Assembly: GCF_003208655.1 (NCBI RefSeq)
Contig: NZ_QKLU01000008.1
Coordinates: 1 to 64,000 of the forward strand
Direction of reading: 5' to 3'
DNA from: Pedobacter nutrimenti
GTDB taxonomy: Bacteria > Bacteroidota > Bacteroidia > Sphingobacteriales > Sphingobacteriaceae
Length of the DNA: 64,000 nucleotides
The translations under genes were made by a program, and so were the position numbers. Positions 41,703 through 50,361 of the stretch are shown here, piece by piece. The notes below the pieces were generated by a model. It was not told the DNA's origin. It was given only the letters and a program-made list of their open reading frames with translations, and searched no databases. Position 1 is the stretch's first letter. Every line of letters begins with the position of its first letter.

Positions 41703-42914
41703 ATGAATCTTGAACAAAAACAATTAATCAGCGCGACAGTACCGATACTAAGGGAAAACGGAGTATTATTAACGAAACATTTCTATAGCAGGATGTTTAC
41801 CCACAATCCAGAACTTAAAAATATGTTCAATATGGGGAACCAGGAGAGCGGGAAACAGCAGACGGCTTTGGCGCTTGCTGTATTAGCTTATGCAGAGAAC
41901 ATTGCCACTCCAGGTGTGTTAATGCCTGTGGTAGATAGAATTGGTCATAAACATGTGAGTTTAGACATTAGACCGGAACATTATGCGATTGTAGGTCGCC
42001 ATTTAATTGCTTCTATACAAGAGGTTCTTGGTGCAGCAGCAACGGATGACATTATAGATGCCTGGGTAGTAGCTTATCAACAGCTTGCAGCCTTAATGTC
42101 TGGCCACGAAATGAAACTATATCAGGAAAAAGCGGAAAAACTAAATGGCTGGACTGGCTGGAGACCATTTTTTGTGGGTAAGAAGGTTGTCGAATCAGAA
42201 GAGATTGTTTCATTTTACCTGCATCCGGCCGATGTTGGAAAAGTGATGCCTCATATACCCGGTCAATACATTAGCATCAAGGTGTTTTTACCAGAATTGA
42301 GTTTATATCAATCCCGTCAATACAGTGTTTCGAGTACGCCTACTCACGATTATTACCGTATTTCAGTGAAAAAAGAGAAAGGTGTTGCACTAGATACCGA
42401 TGGCAAAATCAGTAACTATCTGCACGATTTTATTAACGAAGGGGATAAAGTTGACCTCACTGCTCCTGCTGGTAATTTTACGCTGGCGGAGGATTTAAAC
42501 GCTCCGATAGTATTGATTAGCGGAGGAGTAGGTCTGACTCCAATGATGAGTATGTTGCAGAATCTGGTAGAGAAAGACTATAATCACCCCATTACCTGGT
42601 TACATGGCTGCAGAAACCGAAATGTACATGCTTTTAAAGCAGAGTTAGATGAAATTACAAAGGAAAACCAGCATGTAAGTCAGCATGTTTTTTATGATCT
42701 TCCAACGGCAGCTGATAAACAGGAAGGTATCATGGAAGGGTTTTTGGACATCAATAAGATCGCATCCCTGCCACAGTTTCCTGGAACAAGATACTATGTA
42801 TGCGGGCCTTCGGCCTTTATTCAAAAACAATACAAGGATCTCCTTGCCAAAGGAATAGACAAAGAGTCGATATTATTTGAGGAGTTCGGCCCGGCCTTAC
42901 TTCAACTGAATTAG
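41703..42914 (+). CDS. hmp: flavohemoglobin, NO dioxygenase
   Basis: 403 residues in the classical order. The globin domain (1-140) has the B10 Tyr (residue 28) and proximal His in IGHKHVSL (residue 84). The FAD domain carries SRQYSVSS. The NAD domain carries GGVGLTPMMSML and ends in EEFGP. It oxidises NO to nitrate with O2 and NADH. The leader contains GGTATTAATATA, also found before the cbb3-like oxidase, which may be an Rrf2 site. Confidence 0.96.
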   Translation: MNLEQKQLISATVPILRENGVLLTKHFYSRMFTHNPELKNMFNMGNQESGKQQTALALAVLAYAENIATPGVLMPVVDRIGHKHVSLDIRPEHYAIVGRHLIASIQEVLGAAATDDIIDAWVVAYQQLAALMSGHEMKLYQEKAEKLNGWTGWRPFFVGKKVVESEEIVSFYLHPADVGKVMPHIPGQYISIKVFLPELSLYQSRQYSVSSTPTHDYYRISVKKEKGVALDTDGKISNYLHDFINEGDKVDLTAPAGNFTLAEDLNAPIVLISGGVGLTPMMSMLQNLVEKDYNHPITWLHGCRNRNVHAFKAELDEITKENQHVSQHVFYDLPTAADKQEGIMEGFLDINKIASLPQFPGTRYYVCGPSAFIQKQYKDLLAKGIDKESILFEEFGPALLQLN

Positions 42915-43056
42915 TTTTTTTGTTAAAAAATATGAATCACTAGCATTGATTTATTTCCCCCTTCGGACAAAATGATAAAAATAACCCATTATGATTAAGT
43001 CGTACCTACAGAATATGAGTGGTGGTGAAAACCGTGTAATTGTATAAACAGATATT

Positions 43057-43446
43057 ATGGAGGTACAAAAAAGAGATATTCAGAACGAAACTGATGTGAA
43101 TTTATTGGTAAATCGGTTCTATATCATAGTAAGAAATGACAGGATTTTAGACGTTGTCTTTGCGCCTGTTATTAAGAATAACTGGGATGTCCACTTGAAG
43201 CTTATGGTGGATTTTTGGTCAACCTTGCTCTTGTATACCCGAAAATACAATGGTGATCCATTACCTAAACATTTGTCACTTGAGGTCTCAAAGAAGCATT
43301 TTGACCGATGGATTCAGTTATTCAATGAAACAGTTGATGAATTGTTTGCTGGTGTAATTGCTGAAAATGCAAAAAAAAGAGCGTCAAGCATCGCAAAAAT
43401 TATGAAAGCAGTTAAAGGAATTTCCGATGTTGAAGTCAATAACTAG
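43057..43446 (+). CDS. group III truncated hemoglobin
   Basis: 129 residues with the 2-on-2 globin plan. The HFDRWIQLFNETVDELFAG segment holds the proximal His and the group III pattern, and VDFWSTLLLYTRKYNGDP is the preceding helix. Similar to the protein at 48777-49169 but not a recent duplicate. These globins bind O2 and NO with high affinity; a role in NO handling at low oxygen fits the neighbours. Monocistronic or read with the hemerythrin that follows after 73 bases. Confidence 0.88.
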   Translation: MEVQKRDIQNETDVNLLVNRFYIIVRNDRILDVVFAPVIKNNWDVHLKLMVDFWSTLLLYTRKYNGDPLPKHLSLEVSKKHFDRWIQLFNETVDELFAGVIAENAKKRASSIAKIMKAVKGISDVEVNN

Positions 43447-43519
43447 GGATTGTAAAGTAAGGAGTTTGATGCTATATTTTGGATTGGCGTTGTAATGTCA
43501 ATTAGAGGAGGAAATATTT

Positions 43520-43996
43520 ATGAAAAATCAGCCGATAAAACGCAGTGAAGATATGAGGCTGCTCTCCAGAGATCATCACTTTGGTCTACTGTTTTCCTGG
43601 AAGATTAAACAGGGGATAGCTAGAAATGTAGATACCATAAGGATAAGGGATTATCTGAATTTTTTCTGGAGCCAAAACCTTAGGGATCATTTTCTCGATG
43701 AAGAAGTTTTATTGTTTAACAGGTTAGATGCGGAGGAGCCTTGTATACAGGCGAAAAAGGATCATCAGCAGATAGTCACCCTTTTAGATGCGGCGAATGC
43801 AGCTGATCAGGGAGATTATTTAGTATACGAAAAATTGATCTCTTTTCTTAATGATCATATCCGCTTTGAAGAAAGAGTCGTCTTCCCGCATTTGGAAAAG
43901 GTGTTATCTGAATCTACTTTAAGTAGTATTGGTTATTTTTTGGAAAGACAGCATCATGAATTCATTGATGATTACAAGGATGAGTTTTGGAAATAG
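43520..43996 (+). CDS. hemerythrin-like protein
   Basis: 158 residues; paralogue of 36933-37433. Ligands are in SRDHHFGLLF, RDHFLDEEVLLF, KKDHQQIV, NDHIRFEERVVFPH and RQHHEFIDDYK. It probably binds O2 or NO with a di-iron site. A good purine-rich ribosome site (GAGGAGG) precedes the ATG, which is unusual for this genome. Its 3' end overlaps the start of the ferredoxin gene by 17 bases in another frame, so the two are coupled. Confidence 0.87.
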   Translation: MKNQPIKRSEDMRLLSRDHHFGLLFSWKIKQGIARNVDTIRIRDYLNFFWSQNLRDHFLDEEVLLFNRLDAEEPCIQAKKDHQQIVTLLDAANAADQGDYLVYEKLISFLNDHIRFEERVVFPHLEKVLSESTLSSIGYFLERQHHEFIDDYKDEFWK

Positions 43997-44315
43997 TTTT
44001 GACTTAAACAATATTAGACTAACTGTAATATGGGATGAAGAAAGTTATGAAATACAAACCTTTTTCAATGAATACCGTAGTTTAATGATGCTGATCTTTG
44101 ATCGGATAAGTCCCGAAGAATTTGGGGTATGTCTGGGAATGGGAAAATGCGGTACTTGCATGGTAGAGGTTATTCAAAGTAGTATGTTAACTGATTTCGA
44201 TAGAAATGAAAGCAATACCCTTATTAAGCATGGAATAAGTAACCCTAACATTCGCTTAGCCTGTCAACTATTGATCGATGAGCAATGCAATGGGATGATT
44301 GTTAGAATATTATAA
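43980..44315 (+). CDS. 2Fe-2S ferredoxin
   Basis: 111 residues from the ATG at 43980; the frame is open further upstream but inside the hemerythrin gene. The cluster ligands fit CX5CX2C...C in GVCLGMGKCGTC with the last Cys in RLACQL, the adrenodoxin-like spacing. The start overlaps the hemerythrin stop in another frame, implying the pair is made together: an electron donor for the hemerythrin or for a neighbouring globin is a reasonable guess. Confidence 0.78.
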   Translation: MSFGNSFDLNNIRLTVIWDEESYEIQTFFNEYRSLMMLIFDRISPEEFGVCLGMGKCGTCMVEVIQSSMLTDFDRNESNTLIKHGISNPNIRLACQLLIDEQCNGMIVRIL

Positions 44316-44326
44316 AGGAACTAATC

Positions 44327-44820
44327 ATGTATAAACTTTTAGAAGAAATAAGAGATTGTAAAGTATGTGAAATTTATCCTGAATTAGAGGCTAATCCTAT
44401 TGTTTCAGCAAGTTCGAAAAGCAAAATTGTTATTATCGGACAAGCACGAGGGAGAATTGTTCATCAGACAGGGATTAAAGAGACTGCAGCAGAAATTAAT
44501 TCACCGGAACATTTTCTTGCTAAAATTTTGCAGGAGCTTAGCAGAAAGGATATTGTTAAATCTGTTAAGGGCCACAAGGTGGATTTTATATGGATGGTAT
44601 TGCGTTAAAAAGATTATTATCAGAAGTCATAGAGGCAGTAGATGGAAATGGCCTTTTTACAGACAGTGGTCTTGGGCTTGATTATTGCTCTAAAAATAAT
44701 CCCTGTCCCTTGCATAACGAATTCAAAGTAATAAGAGACGGCATTCATTAATGTTACAATGCATGACCATAGAAGAATTTAACGGAGATTTAAATCCCGG
44801 GATTACCACATTGAAAAAAT
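44327..44820 (+). pseudogene. chimeric remnant: uracil-DNA glycosylase start fused to a decayed Rrf2 gene
   Basis: Codons 1-46 (IRDCKVCEIYPELEANPIV, then SKIVIIGQARGRIVHQTGI) match the N-terminus of a uracil-DNA glycosylase family protein. At KETAAEINSPEHFLAKILQ the sequence becomes a copy of the Rrf2 protein at 41209-41646, joined in frame. After VKGHK a frameshift occurs, the next frame continues FYMDGIALKRLLSEVIEAVDG and stops after KVIRDGIH, and a last piece ends PGITTLKK. The first cluster cysteine has become Ser. The copied region includes the Rrf2 3' end and the sequence up to the promoter of the next gene. Confidence 0.85.
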
Positions 44821-44877
44821 AAAAAGTTTTTATCCATATAAAGGATATAACGGTATTAATATACTTATAACAAATAT

Positions 44878-47031
44878 ATGAATACATTGAAATCTCTAAT
44901 TGTCGTCCTGCTGTTGAGCGCAGGAACTTCCTTTTCCATTTCTGCCCAGGAAGTAAAGCCTGTTGTGACTCATGTATCCACTGCAAACGGAGTGGTGTGG
45001 TTGCTTACGGTAATGGTCTTGATCCTGTTTTTTGCTGCATTATACGTGTACCGGAAAGTGAAACAGATTAAAAGATTTTCTGATAAAAGTGATCAGAAGA
45101 CAGCACAGCTTAAGGATTACTTAAACAGTATGGATGCGCGGCAAATTGAGGCTTATCTAAAGTTTAAAAAGAACAAGTCTGAAAATCATGGTCGTCAGGG
45201 TATCTCGGTGTTAATATGGTTGGCTGTCACCTTAGGACTTTCTTTCTTTTCGAATATAGTCCATGCACAGGGACAGGGAGCACAGCGCTCGTTCTGGGCG
45301 GAGGGGGGCGTGATTATTACTTTGGTGCTGATTGCCATCCCTATCCTTGCCGGGGTTTTCATTATGATCATGAAAATCGGCAGTCTTTTTAAAGTTTATC
45401 AGAACAAACAAATCCTGGAAGAAGCTGAAAGGCTGGCAGCATATTTAAGGGAATCCGAAACTGGCGAAATTGAAGAGCTCTTACTCAAACGTAAGAAAGC
45501 TTTGGATTTTACTTTGAGTCATCAGGAGCTTTCCGGTGATCGGCTGCCTGAAGATAGCAAAGGTTTATTGCAGCAGGTAAACACGAATTCCGTTTTGCCT
45601 TTGGTAGCTGCTAAAAAAAGAGCAATAAAAAGACCGCCAATTGATCCTGCATTGTCAAAACTGATCCTTTGGTTTATTGGGACAGCTGCTTTCTGGCTCA
45701 TCTTCGGAACTACGGTTGGAGAGTATCTTGGGATAAAATTTGTTGCGCCGGATGCAGACCAGTTCAGCTGGTTGAGCTTTGGGCGGTTACGTCCGGTACA
45801 TACCAATGCTGTATTCTGGGGATGGGCTTCTTTGGGCATGCTTGGACTTGGCTATTATGTCGTTCCACGTGTCAGTAACGTTCCGCTAAAGAGTATAAAA
45901 TTAGGTTGGTATACCCTTTACCTGATCAATATCACCGTCGTACTTGGAACCATATGCCTGATGGCAGGCATCAACAACAGTGGCGGTGAATATCGGGAAT
46001 ACATTTGGCCTGTCATGCTCCTGTTTGGCATTGGACTGCTGCTAACCCTGATCAATTTTATCCAGACCATTGCCAGTAGGACAACCAAAGAGATTTATAT
46101 TTCTAACTGGTACATTGTAGCAGCAGTCATCTTCGCCATTGTGATCGCTATTGTCGCTTATGTTCCGGTCTGGCAGGATGGTCTTGGCGAAACCATTATA
46201 CAAGGCTACTACATGCACCAGGGTGTGGGTATGTGGTTTATGCTGTTTACACTAGGTATCGTTTATTATTTCCTTCCCCAACAGCTGAACAAGCCGATTT
46301 ATTCCTATAGTCTTGGAATCCTGGCATTCTGGACACAGATTCTTTTTTATACAGTGATCGGCACGCATCATTTTGTGTTTAGTTCCATTCCCTGGTGGTT
46401 ACAGACTACAGCAATTGTAGGAAGTGTCGGTATGGTGATTCCAGTTGCTGCTGGTACGACAAATTTTATTTTGACCTTTAAGGGAGGATGGTATAAATTA
46501 CCCTCCAGCTATACACTTCCATTCTTTTTAATTGGGATCATATTTTATTTTACCGGCTCACTTCAGGGCACCGCAGAGGCCTTCCGGTCTACTAACCTGA
46601 TTTGGCATTTTACCGATTTTACAGTTGCCCATTCCCATATTACCATGTATGGCATCATCTGCTTTTTTCTTTGGGCGGGTATTTATGCCGTTGTCCCGAG
46701 ACTGACGGGAAAAGAAGCACCGCAGATCACCATTGGCGCCCATTTCTGGCTCGCGCTCATTGGATTGTTGTTTTATACGATTCCGCTGATGTACGGAAGT
46801 ACACTCAAGGGGATGATGTGGATGCAGGGAAAACCTTTTATCGATAGTGTGGTATTTATGGCTCCTTATTGGTTATGGCGGGCAATTGGCGGCAGCCTGA
46901 TGTGGCTTTCTCACCTGTTTTTTGTTTATAACCTGTATAAAATGTTCACAGGAAGCACAACGGTGGATATACGTGAAGCCGCCATTGAAAAGCTTAACCA
47001 ATCTTATACTTCTACGGAATCCAGTTTATAA
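44878..47031 (+). CDS. cbb3-type oxidase catalytic subunit with long N-terminal extension
   Basis: 717 residues. The first ~255 are unusual: a signal-like start, membrane helices at about 38-58, 108-128 and 145-168, and a charged helical stretch to 215. The CcoN-like core (about 260-710) has LRPVHTNAVFW (His308), YYMHQGVGMWF (His447), the cbb3 cross-link helix KPIYSYSLGI (Tyr475/477), GTHHF (His497/498) and HFTDFTVAHSHITM (His585, His587). The Tyr helix, rather than the NorB Glu, indicates oxygen reduction. It heads a four-gene operon and follows a decayed Rrf2 copy whose flank supplies the promoter region. Confidence 0.85.
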   Translation: MNTLKSLIVVLLLSAGTSFSISAQEVKPVVTHVSTANGVVWLLTVMVLILFFAALYVYRKVKQIKRFSDKSDQKTAQLKDYLNSMDARQIEAYLKFKKNKSENHGRQGISVLIWLAVTLGLSFFSNIVHAQGQGAQRSFWAEGGVIITLVLIAIPILAGVFIMIMKIGSLFKVYQNKQILEEAERLAAYLRESETGEIEELLLKRKKALDFTLSHQELSGDRLPEDSKGLLQQVNTNSVLPLVAAKKRAIKRPPIDPALSKLILWFIGTAAFWLIFGTTVGEYLGIKFVAPDADQFSWLSFGRLRPVHTNAVFWGWASLGMLGLGYYVVPRVSNVPLKSIKLGWYTLYLINITVVLGTICLMAGINNSGGEYREYIWPVMLLFGIGLLLTLINFIQTIASRTTKEIYISNWYIVAAVIFAIVIAIVAYVPVWQDGLGETIIQGYYMHQGVGMWFMLFTLGIVYYFLPQQLNKPIYSYSLGILAFWTQILFYTVIGTHHFVFSSIPWWLQTTAIVGSVGMVIPVAAGTTNFILTFKGGWYKLPSSYTLPFFLIGIIFYFTGSLQGTAEAFRSTNLIWHFTDFTVAHSHITMYGIICFFLWAGIYAVVPRLTGKEAPQITIGAHFWLALIGLLFYTIPLMYGSTLKGMMWMQGKPFIDSVVFMAPYWLWRAIGGSLMWLSHLFFVYNLYKMFTGSTTVDIREAAIEKLNQSYTSTESSL

Positions 47032-47048
47032 TTTCAATCAGATTACAC

Positions 47049-48062
47049 ATGGAATTTTTCAACAACCATACCAAGTTATTTACCACGGCATTTTTACTCT
47101 TTGTTGGACTGACAATATTTGTTTGTATTATTCCTGCACTGAATAACCAGACGAACAATGCTCCGCTTCCTTTTGCGCAACCTTTAAGTGAAGAAGCCAT
47201 TAAAGGAAAAGCAGTGTTTATCTCTAATGGTTGTGTGGCCTGTCATACTCAACAGGTACGCAACGTCGACATGGATAAAGTTTGGGGCGAACGGCCAAGT
47301 ATTGCCGCAGATTATGCCGATAACCATCGGACAGATTTCTGGCGGAATACAGCCACTTTAATGGGAACAGAACGGACAGGTCCTGATCTGACCAATATAG
47401 GCTCCCGTCAGCCGAGTAAAGAATGGCACCTTTCCCATTTATTCAATCCGCGGATTGTAGTTAAAGAATCCATTATGCCGGCCTATCCCTGGATGTTTGA
47501 AATAAAGGAAAAAAAAGAAAAAGGAGATGTAAGCGTCAGTGTGCCTGAAGAATACATGAATGGTGAAAAAGGCACGGTAGTGGCGAAAGCAGAAGCTTTG
47601 CAGCTAGTGGCCTATATACAAGCCCTGAAACAAACGAAATTACCTGGTGATGCACCTCAACCTGTATTTCTTTATAAAAAAACAGGTGAACTGACCACTG
47701 ACGGTAAATCAGCTGCGCCAAAAGAACTGAACGGCGCAATGCTATATACCAACAATTGCCAAAGTTGCCACCAGCAAAATGGTGAAGGTTTAAAAGGAGC
47801 ATTTCCGCCTCTTAAAGGAAGTAAAGTGGTTCTTGATGAAAATCCGGAGTTACTCGTTGACATCATTATGAATGGTTACAGTGGCAGGGAAAAAGAGGGA
47901 TTTGGCGCAATGCCTGCTGTTGGTACTAATAACAGGTTAAAAGCGGAAGAGATTGCGGCGATTATGAACCATGAACGTACCAGCTGGGGCAATAATGCAA
48001 AAAAAGTGACAGCCGATCAGGTACAAAAATTAATGGACAAAGTTAAAGTAACTGCTAAATAG
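47049..48062 (+). CDS. CcoO-CcoP-like fused diheme cytochrome c subunit
   Basis: 337 residues. One N-terminal helix (10-30), a CcoO-like domain with heme motif CVACH (Cys62, Cys65, His66) and the CcoO signatures ERTGPDLTNIGSR and HLFNPRIVVKESIMPAYPW, then a second cytochrome c domain with CQSCH (Cys237, Cys240, His241). Standard cbb3 oxidases use separate CcoO (one heme) and CcoP (two hemes); here one chain holds two hemes in total. It brings electrons to the catalytic subunit encoded 17 bases upstream. Confidence 0.87.
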   Translation: MEFFNNHTKLFTTAFLLFVGLTIFVCIIPALNNQTNNAPLPFAQPLSEEAIKGKAVFISNGCVACHTQQVRNVDMDKVWGERPSIAADYADNHRTDFWRNTATLMGTERTGPDLTNIGSRQPSKEWHLSHLFNPRIVVKESIMPAYPWMFEIKEKKEKGDVSVSVPEEYMNGEKGTVVAKAEALQLVAYIQALKQTKLPGDAPQPVFLYKKTGELTTDGKSAAPKELNGAMLYTNNCQSCHQQNGEGLKGAFPPLKGSKVVLDENPELLVDIIMNGYSGREKEGFGAMPAVGTNNRLKAEEIAAIMNHERTSWGNNAKKVTADQVQKLMDKVKVTAK

Positions 48063-48066
48063 AGAA

Positions 48067-48345
48067 ATGATGGAAAACACGCACATTAAACGCCTATTAT
48101 TAACCATACTGCTTTGCTTCTTTATGGTATCAACGTACGCCTGTCCTGCCTGCGATAAACAACAACCAAAACTGTTACAGGGCATTACACATGGAACGGG
48201 ACCAGATGGAAATTGGGATTATATAATCATTACCATAGCAGTTATAATAGTCTTGCTTACCCTATTTTATTCTATTAAATGGCTAATCAAACCGGGCGAG
48301 AAGGCTACTAGCCATATTAAGCAAATCATTCTAAATGCAGACTAA
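48067..48345 (+). CDS. small membrane protein of the oxidase operon
   Basis: 92 residues. Signal-like helix at about 9-27 ending in TYACPACDKQQP, then a second transmembrane helix at about 55-75. The CPAC pair could bind metal or form a disulfide. It lies four bases after the cytochrome subunit and one base before the next gene. Not recognised as CcoQ or CcoS; probably an accessory subunit of this oxidase type. Confidence 0.6.
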   Translation: MMENTHIKRLLLTILLCFFMVSTYACPACDKQQPKLLQGITHGTGPDGNWDYIIITIAVIIVLLTLFYSIKWLIKPGEKATSHIKQIILNAD

Positions 48346-48346
48346 A

Positions 48347-48763
48347 ATGGAAGAGCGAAGCAAAATCTATATCTTCATTGATGAAGATATTCAACCTATA
48401 GCGGAATTGGTCGCCCCCGTTAATTTTGAACTGGATACGACCAAGCTGATCGATGGTAAACATATCCTAAAGATTGTAAGTAAGGACCCTACTGGAAAAG
48501 AAGGAGTTCGTCTAGTTCCTTTTGAGGTTAGAAATGGCCCTGCCATCGCCATTGAAGGGATTAAAGAAAATGCTGTTGTGGATGGAGTGATCCCGATTAT
48601 GGTCAATGCCTATGGAAAAGGTGATCAGAAAAATTTTATGATTGTTGGAAGTGAGACCCCGCAAAGCATTCCTTTCTGGATCTTTATATTGCTGATCTTG
48701 TTTGTTGCCTGGGCAGCATACTATCATTTTACTTCTTCAGCAGTTCAGCTTTATACTAAATAA
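48347..48763 (+). CDS. Ig-like membrane-anchored protein of the oxidase operon
   Basis: 138 residues from the ATG at 48347; an ATG at 48335 overlaps the previous gene. Residues 1-95 form a beta-sandwich-like domain (ELDTTKLIDGKHILKIVSKDPTGKEG reads like an Ig/FixH fold) and a transmembrane helix spans about 105-128. There are no copper or heme ligands. The lack of a signal peptide suggests the C-terminal helix anchors a domain whose side of the membrane is unclear. Likely an accessory subunit or assembly factor for the cbb3-like oxidase. Confidence 0.6.
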   Translation: MEERSKIYIFIDEDIQPIAELVAPVNFELDTTKLIDGKHILKIVSKDPTGKEGVRLVPFEVRNGPAIAIEGIKENAVVDGVIPIMVNAYGKGDQKNFMIVGSETPQSIPFWIFILLILFVAWAAYYHFTSSAVQLYTK

Positions 48764-48776
48764 AACACAAACTGAT

Positions 48777-49169
48777 ATGGAAACAAGAAGCGATATTAAG
48801 GGCTTGGATGACATCATCTCATTTGTAAATAAATTTTACGAAAAAGTTCAACAAGATGACCTGATCGGGCCCATCTTTAACAACGTAATTGAAGATTGGA
48901 GTCCTCATCTGGAAAAAATGTATTCCTTTTGGAATGCAGTATTATTCGGTGTTCCCGGCTTTACCGGAAATCCTTTTGCAAGACATGCACCATTACCCAT
49001 ACAAGAGCAGCATTTTGAACGTTGGATTTTGCTTTTTCAGGAGACAATTGATGCCCTTTTTGTTGGTGAGATGGCCGAGAACACAAAGAAGAAGGCAGAA
49101 ACAATGGCAATTATGTTTTTAAGCAAGCTCAAAGCTATGAGAGGGGGCCCAACGAGGGTGATTGTATAG
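48777..49169 (+). CDS. group III truncated hemoglobin
   Basis: 130 residues from the ATG at 48777. Typical group III globin features are FYEKVQQDDLIGPIFNNVIEDWSPHLEKMYSFW and HFERWILLFQETIDALF with the proximal His. It follows the oxidase operon by 13 bases and is probably its fifth gene, which suggests oxygen or NO delivery, or protection of the oxidase. More canonical than the globin at 43057-43446. Confidence 0.92.
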   Translation: METRSDIKGLDDIISFVNKFYEKVQQDDLIGPIFNNVIEDWSPHLEKMYSFWNAVLFGVPGFTGNPFARHAPLPIQEQHFERWILLFQETIDALFVGEMAENTKKKAETMAIMFLSKLKAMRGGPTRVIV

Positions 49170-49235
49170 GCAATGGTTTAGTAAAAGAAGATGTTTAGTT
49201 TTTCATCGAAAAGTTATACTGAAGTTTAAATCTAG

Positions 49236-49796
49236 ATGACTATAACAAAATTAAATACAATTTGGACCATTGGACATTCTACACATACGTTGGAAGAGTT
49301 TTTAACAATATTGAAATCCTTTGAAATAGAATTGGTTGTCGATATCAGAAATTTCCCGGGGTCGAAACGATATCCTCATTTTAACAAAGCTGCTTTGAGT
49401 GTATCATTGCCAGAGCGGGGGATTGGATATATTCACTTAAAAGATCTTGGTGGAAGAAGAAAGGCCAAGATTAATTCGGTAAACACAGCCTGGCGATTAC
49501 CAGCATTCCGTGGGTATGCAGATTACATGGAAACGCCAATTTTTAAACATTCCATAAACGAGCTTGAGAAATTAGCAAGCAATAAACGCGTTGCTTTTAT
49601 GTGCGCGGAAGCAGTGTGGTGGAGTTGCCATCGTTCTCTTGTGTCCGATTATCTCAAACACGAAGGCTGGAAAGTACTTCATATTATGGCCGAAGGAAAG
49701 GCTACTGAACACCCTTACACTGCACCCGCAAGAATAAAAAATGGAAAGCTTGTGTACAGTAAACCCAATGAGTTATTTAGTCCTGGTCAGGAATAA
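49236..49796 (+). CDS. DUF488 family protein
   Basis: 186 residues. The family signatures are WTIGHSTH at the N-terminus, VVDIRNFPGSKRYPHFN, and the central MCAEAVWWSCHRS with Cys123, Cys131, His132 and Arg133. DUF488 proteins are cytosolic with an unproven, probably nucleic-acid or heme-related function, and are common near stress genes. Separate unit, 66 bases after the globin and convergent with the cupin. Confidence 0.88.
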   Translation: MTITKLNTIWTIGHSTHTLEEFLTILKSFEIELVVDIRNFPGSKRYPHFNKAALSVSLPERGIGYIHLKDLGGRRKAKINSVNTAWRLPAFRGYADYMETPIFKHSINELEKLASNKRVAFMCAEAVWWSCHRSLVSDYLKHEGWKVLHIMAEGKATEHPYTAPARIKNGKLVYSKPNELFSPGQE

Positions 49797-49813
49797 ATAG
49801 CCATACTTTTATA

Positions 49814-50221
49814 TTAATTTGCTTTCTGTTTTTTTATAGCGAGCGTCAGCAGAAAAACGGTCTCCATGTTCGCAAGCACGCTATGCGCAATTCCTTCGTG
49901 AAGCGCTAGCATTTGTCCTTTGTTCAATTCAGTAGTCTGCTGCTCAGTTGTAAATCTCATTTGTCCTTCCAAAACTTGTACGCTAATAATACCAGCTGCA
50001 GAATGGGTTTTCAATTCAGCACCTTCATGTAGCGCTATCATTACAATACGCATACCGTCGGTCTTAAAGATTGTTATCGAATTCCGATCACCATCTTTCC
50101 AGGATGATTCCTGTTTAATCTGTTCCATAAAAGAGGGTAGATCCATAATAACCATAGTCGCATCCAATGGGCGATCGCCTTCGGGGCGCTGTGGTGTGGC
50201 TTCATTAAACTTATTTTCCAT
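49814..50221 (-). CDS. cupin-domain protein
   Basis: 135 residues from the ATG at 50221 (MENKFNEATP); the frame extends to 50302 but that start is weaker. A single small cupin barrel at about 45-130, with HEGAELKTHSAAG, the Gly-rich EGQMRF strand and HEGIAHSVLAN. Histidines in the two cupin motifs could hold a metal, though the first motif is reduced. Function and ligand unknown; such proteins often bind small effectors. Confidence 0.75.
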   Translation of the reverse strand: MENKFNEATPQRPEGDRPLDATMVIMDLPSFMEQIKQESSWKDGDRNSITIFKTDGMRIVMIALHEGAELKTHSAAGIISVQVLEGQMRFTTEQQTTELNKGQMLALHEGIAHSVLANMETVFLLTLAIKKQKAN

Positions 50222-50361
50222 ATTTAGATCTGTTTTTTTATTTGATGTGTGTTTAGCTTCATTTTTTGACCTGTTAAGGGCGTTTATCATTTCGTCTGAC
50301 AAGTTGTCACTGTAAATTCCATACCCATTGATTAAAGTTCCTTTTATCCCATGCTTGGGGA

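Noticed and set aside
44878-47031. NO reductase of the cNOR type
   Set aside because: The catalytic subunit has the cbb3 YSY helix and lacks the NorB Glu motif, so oxygen reduction is more likely.
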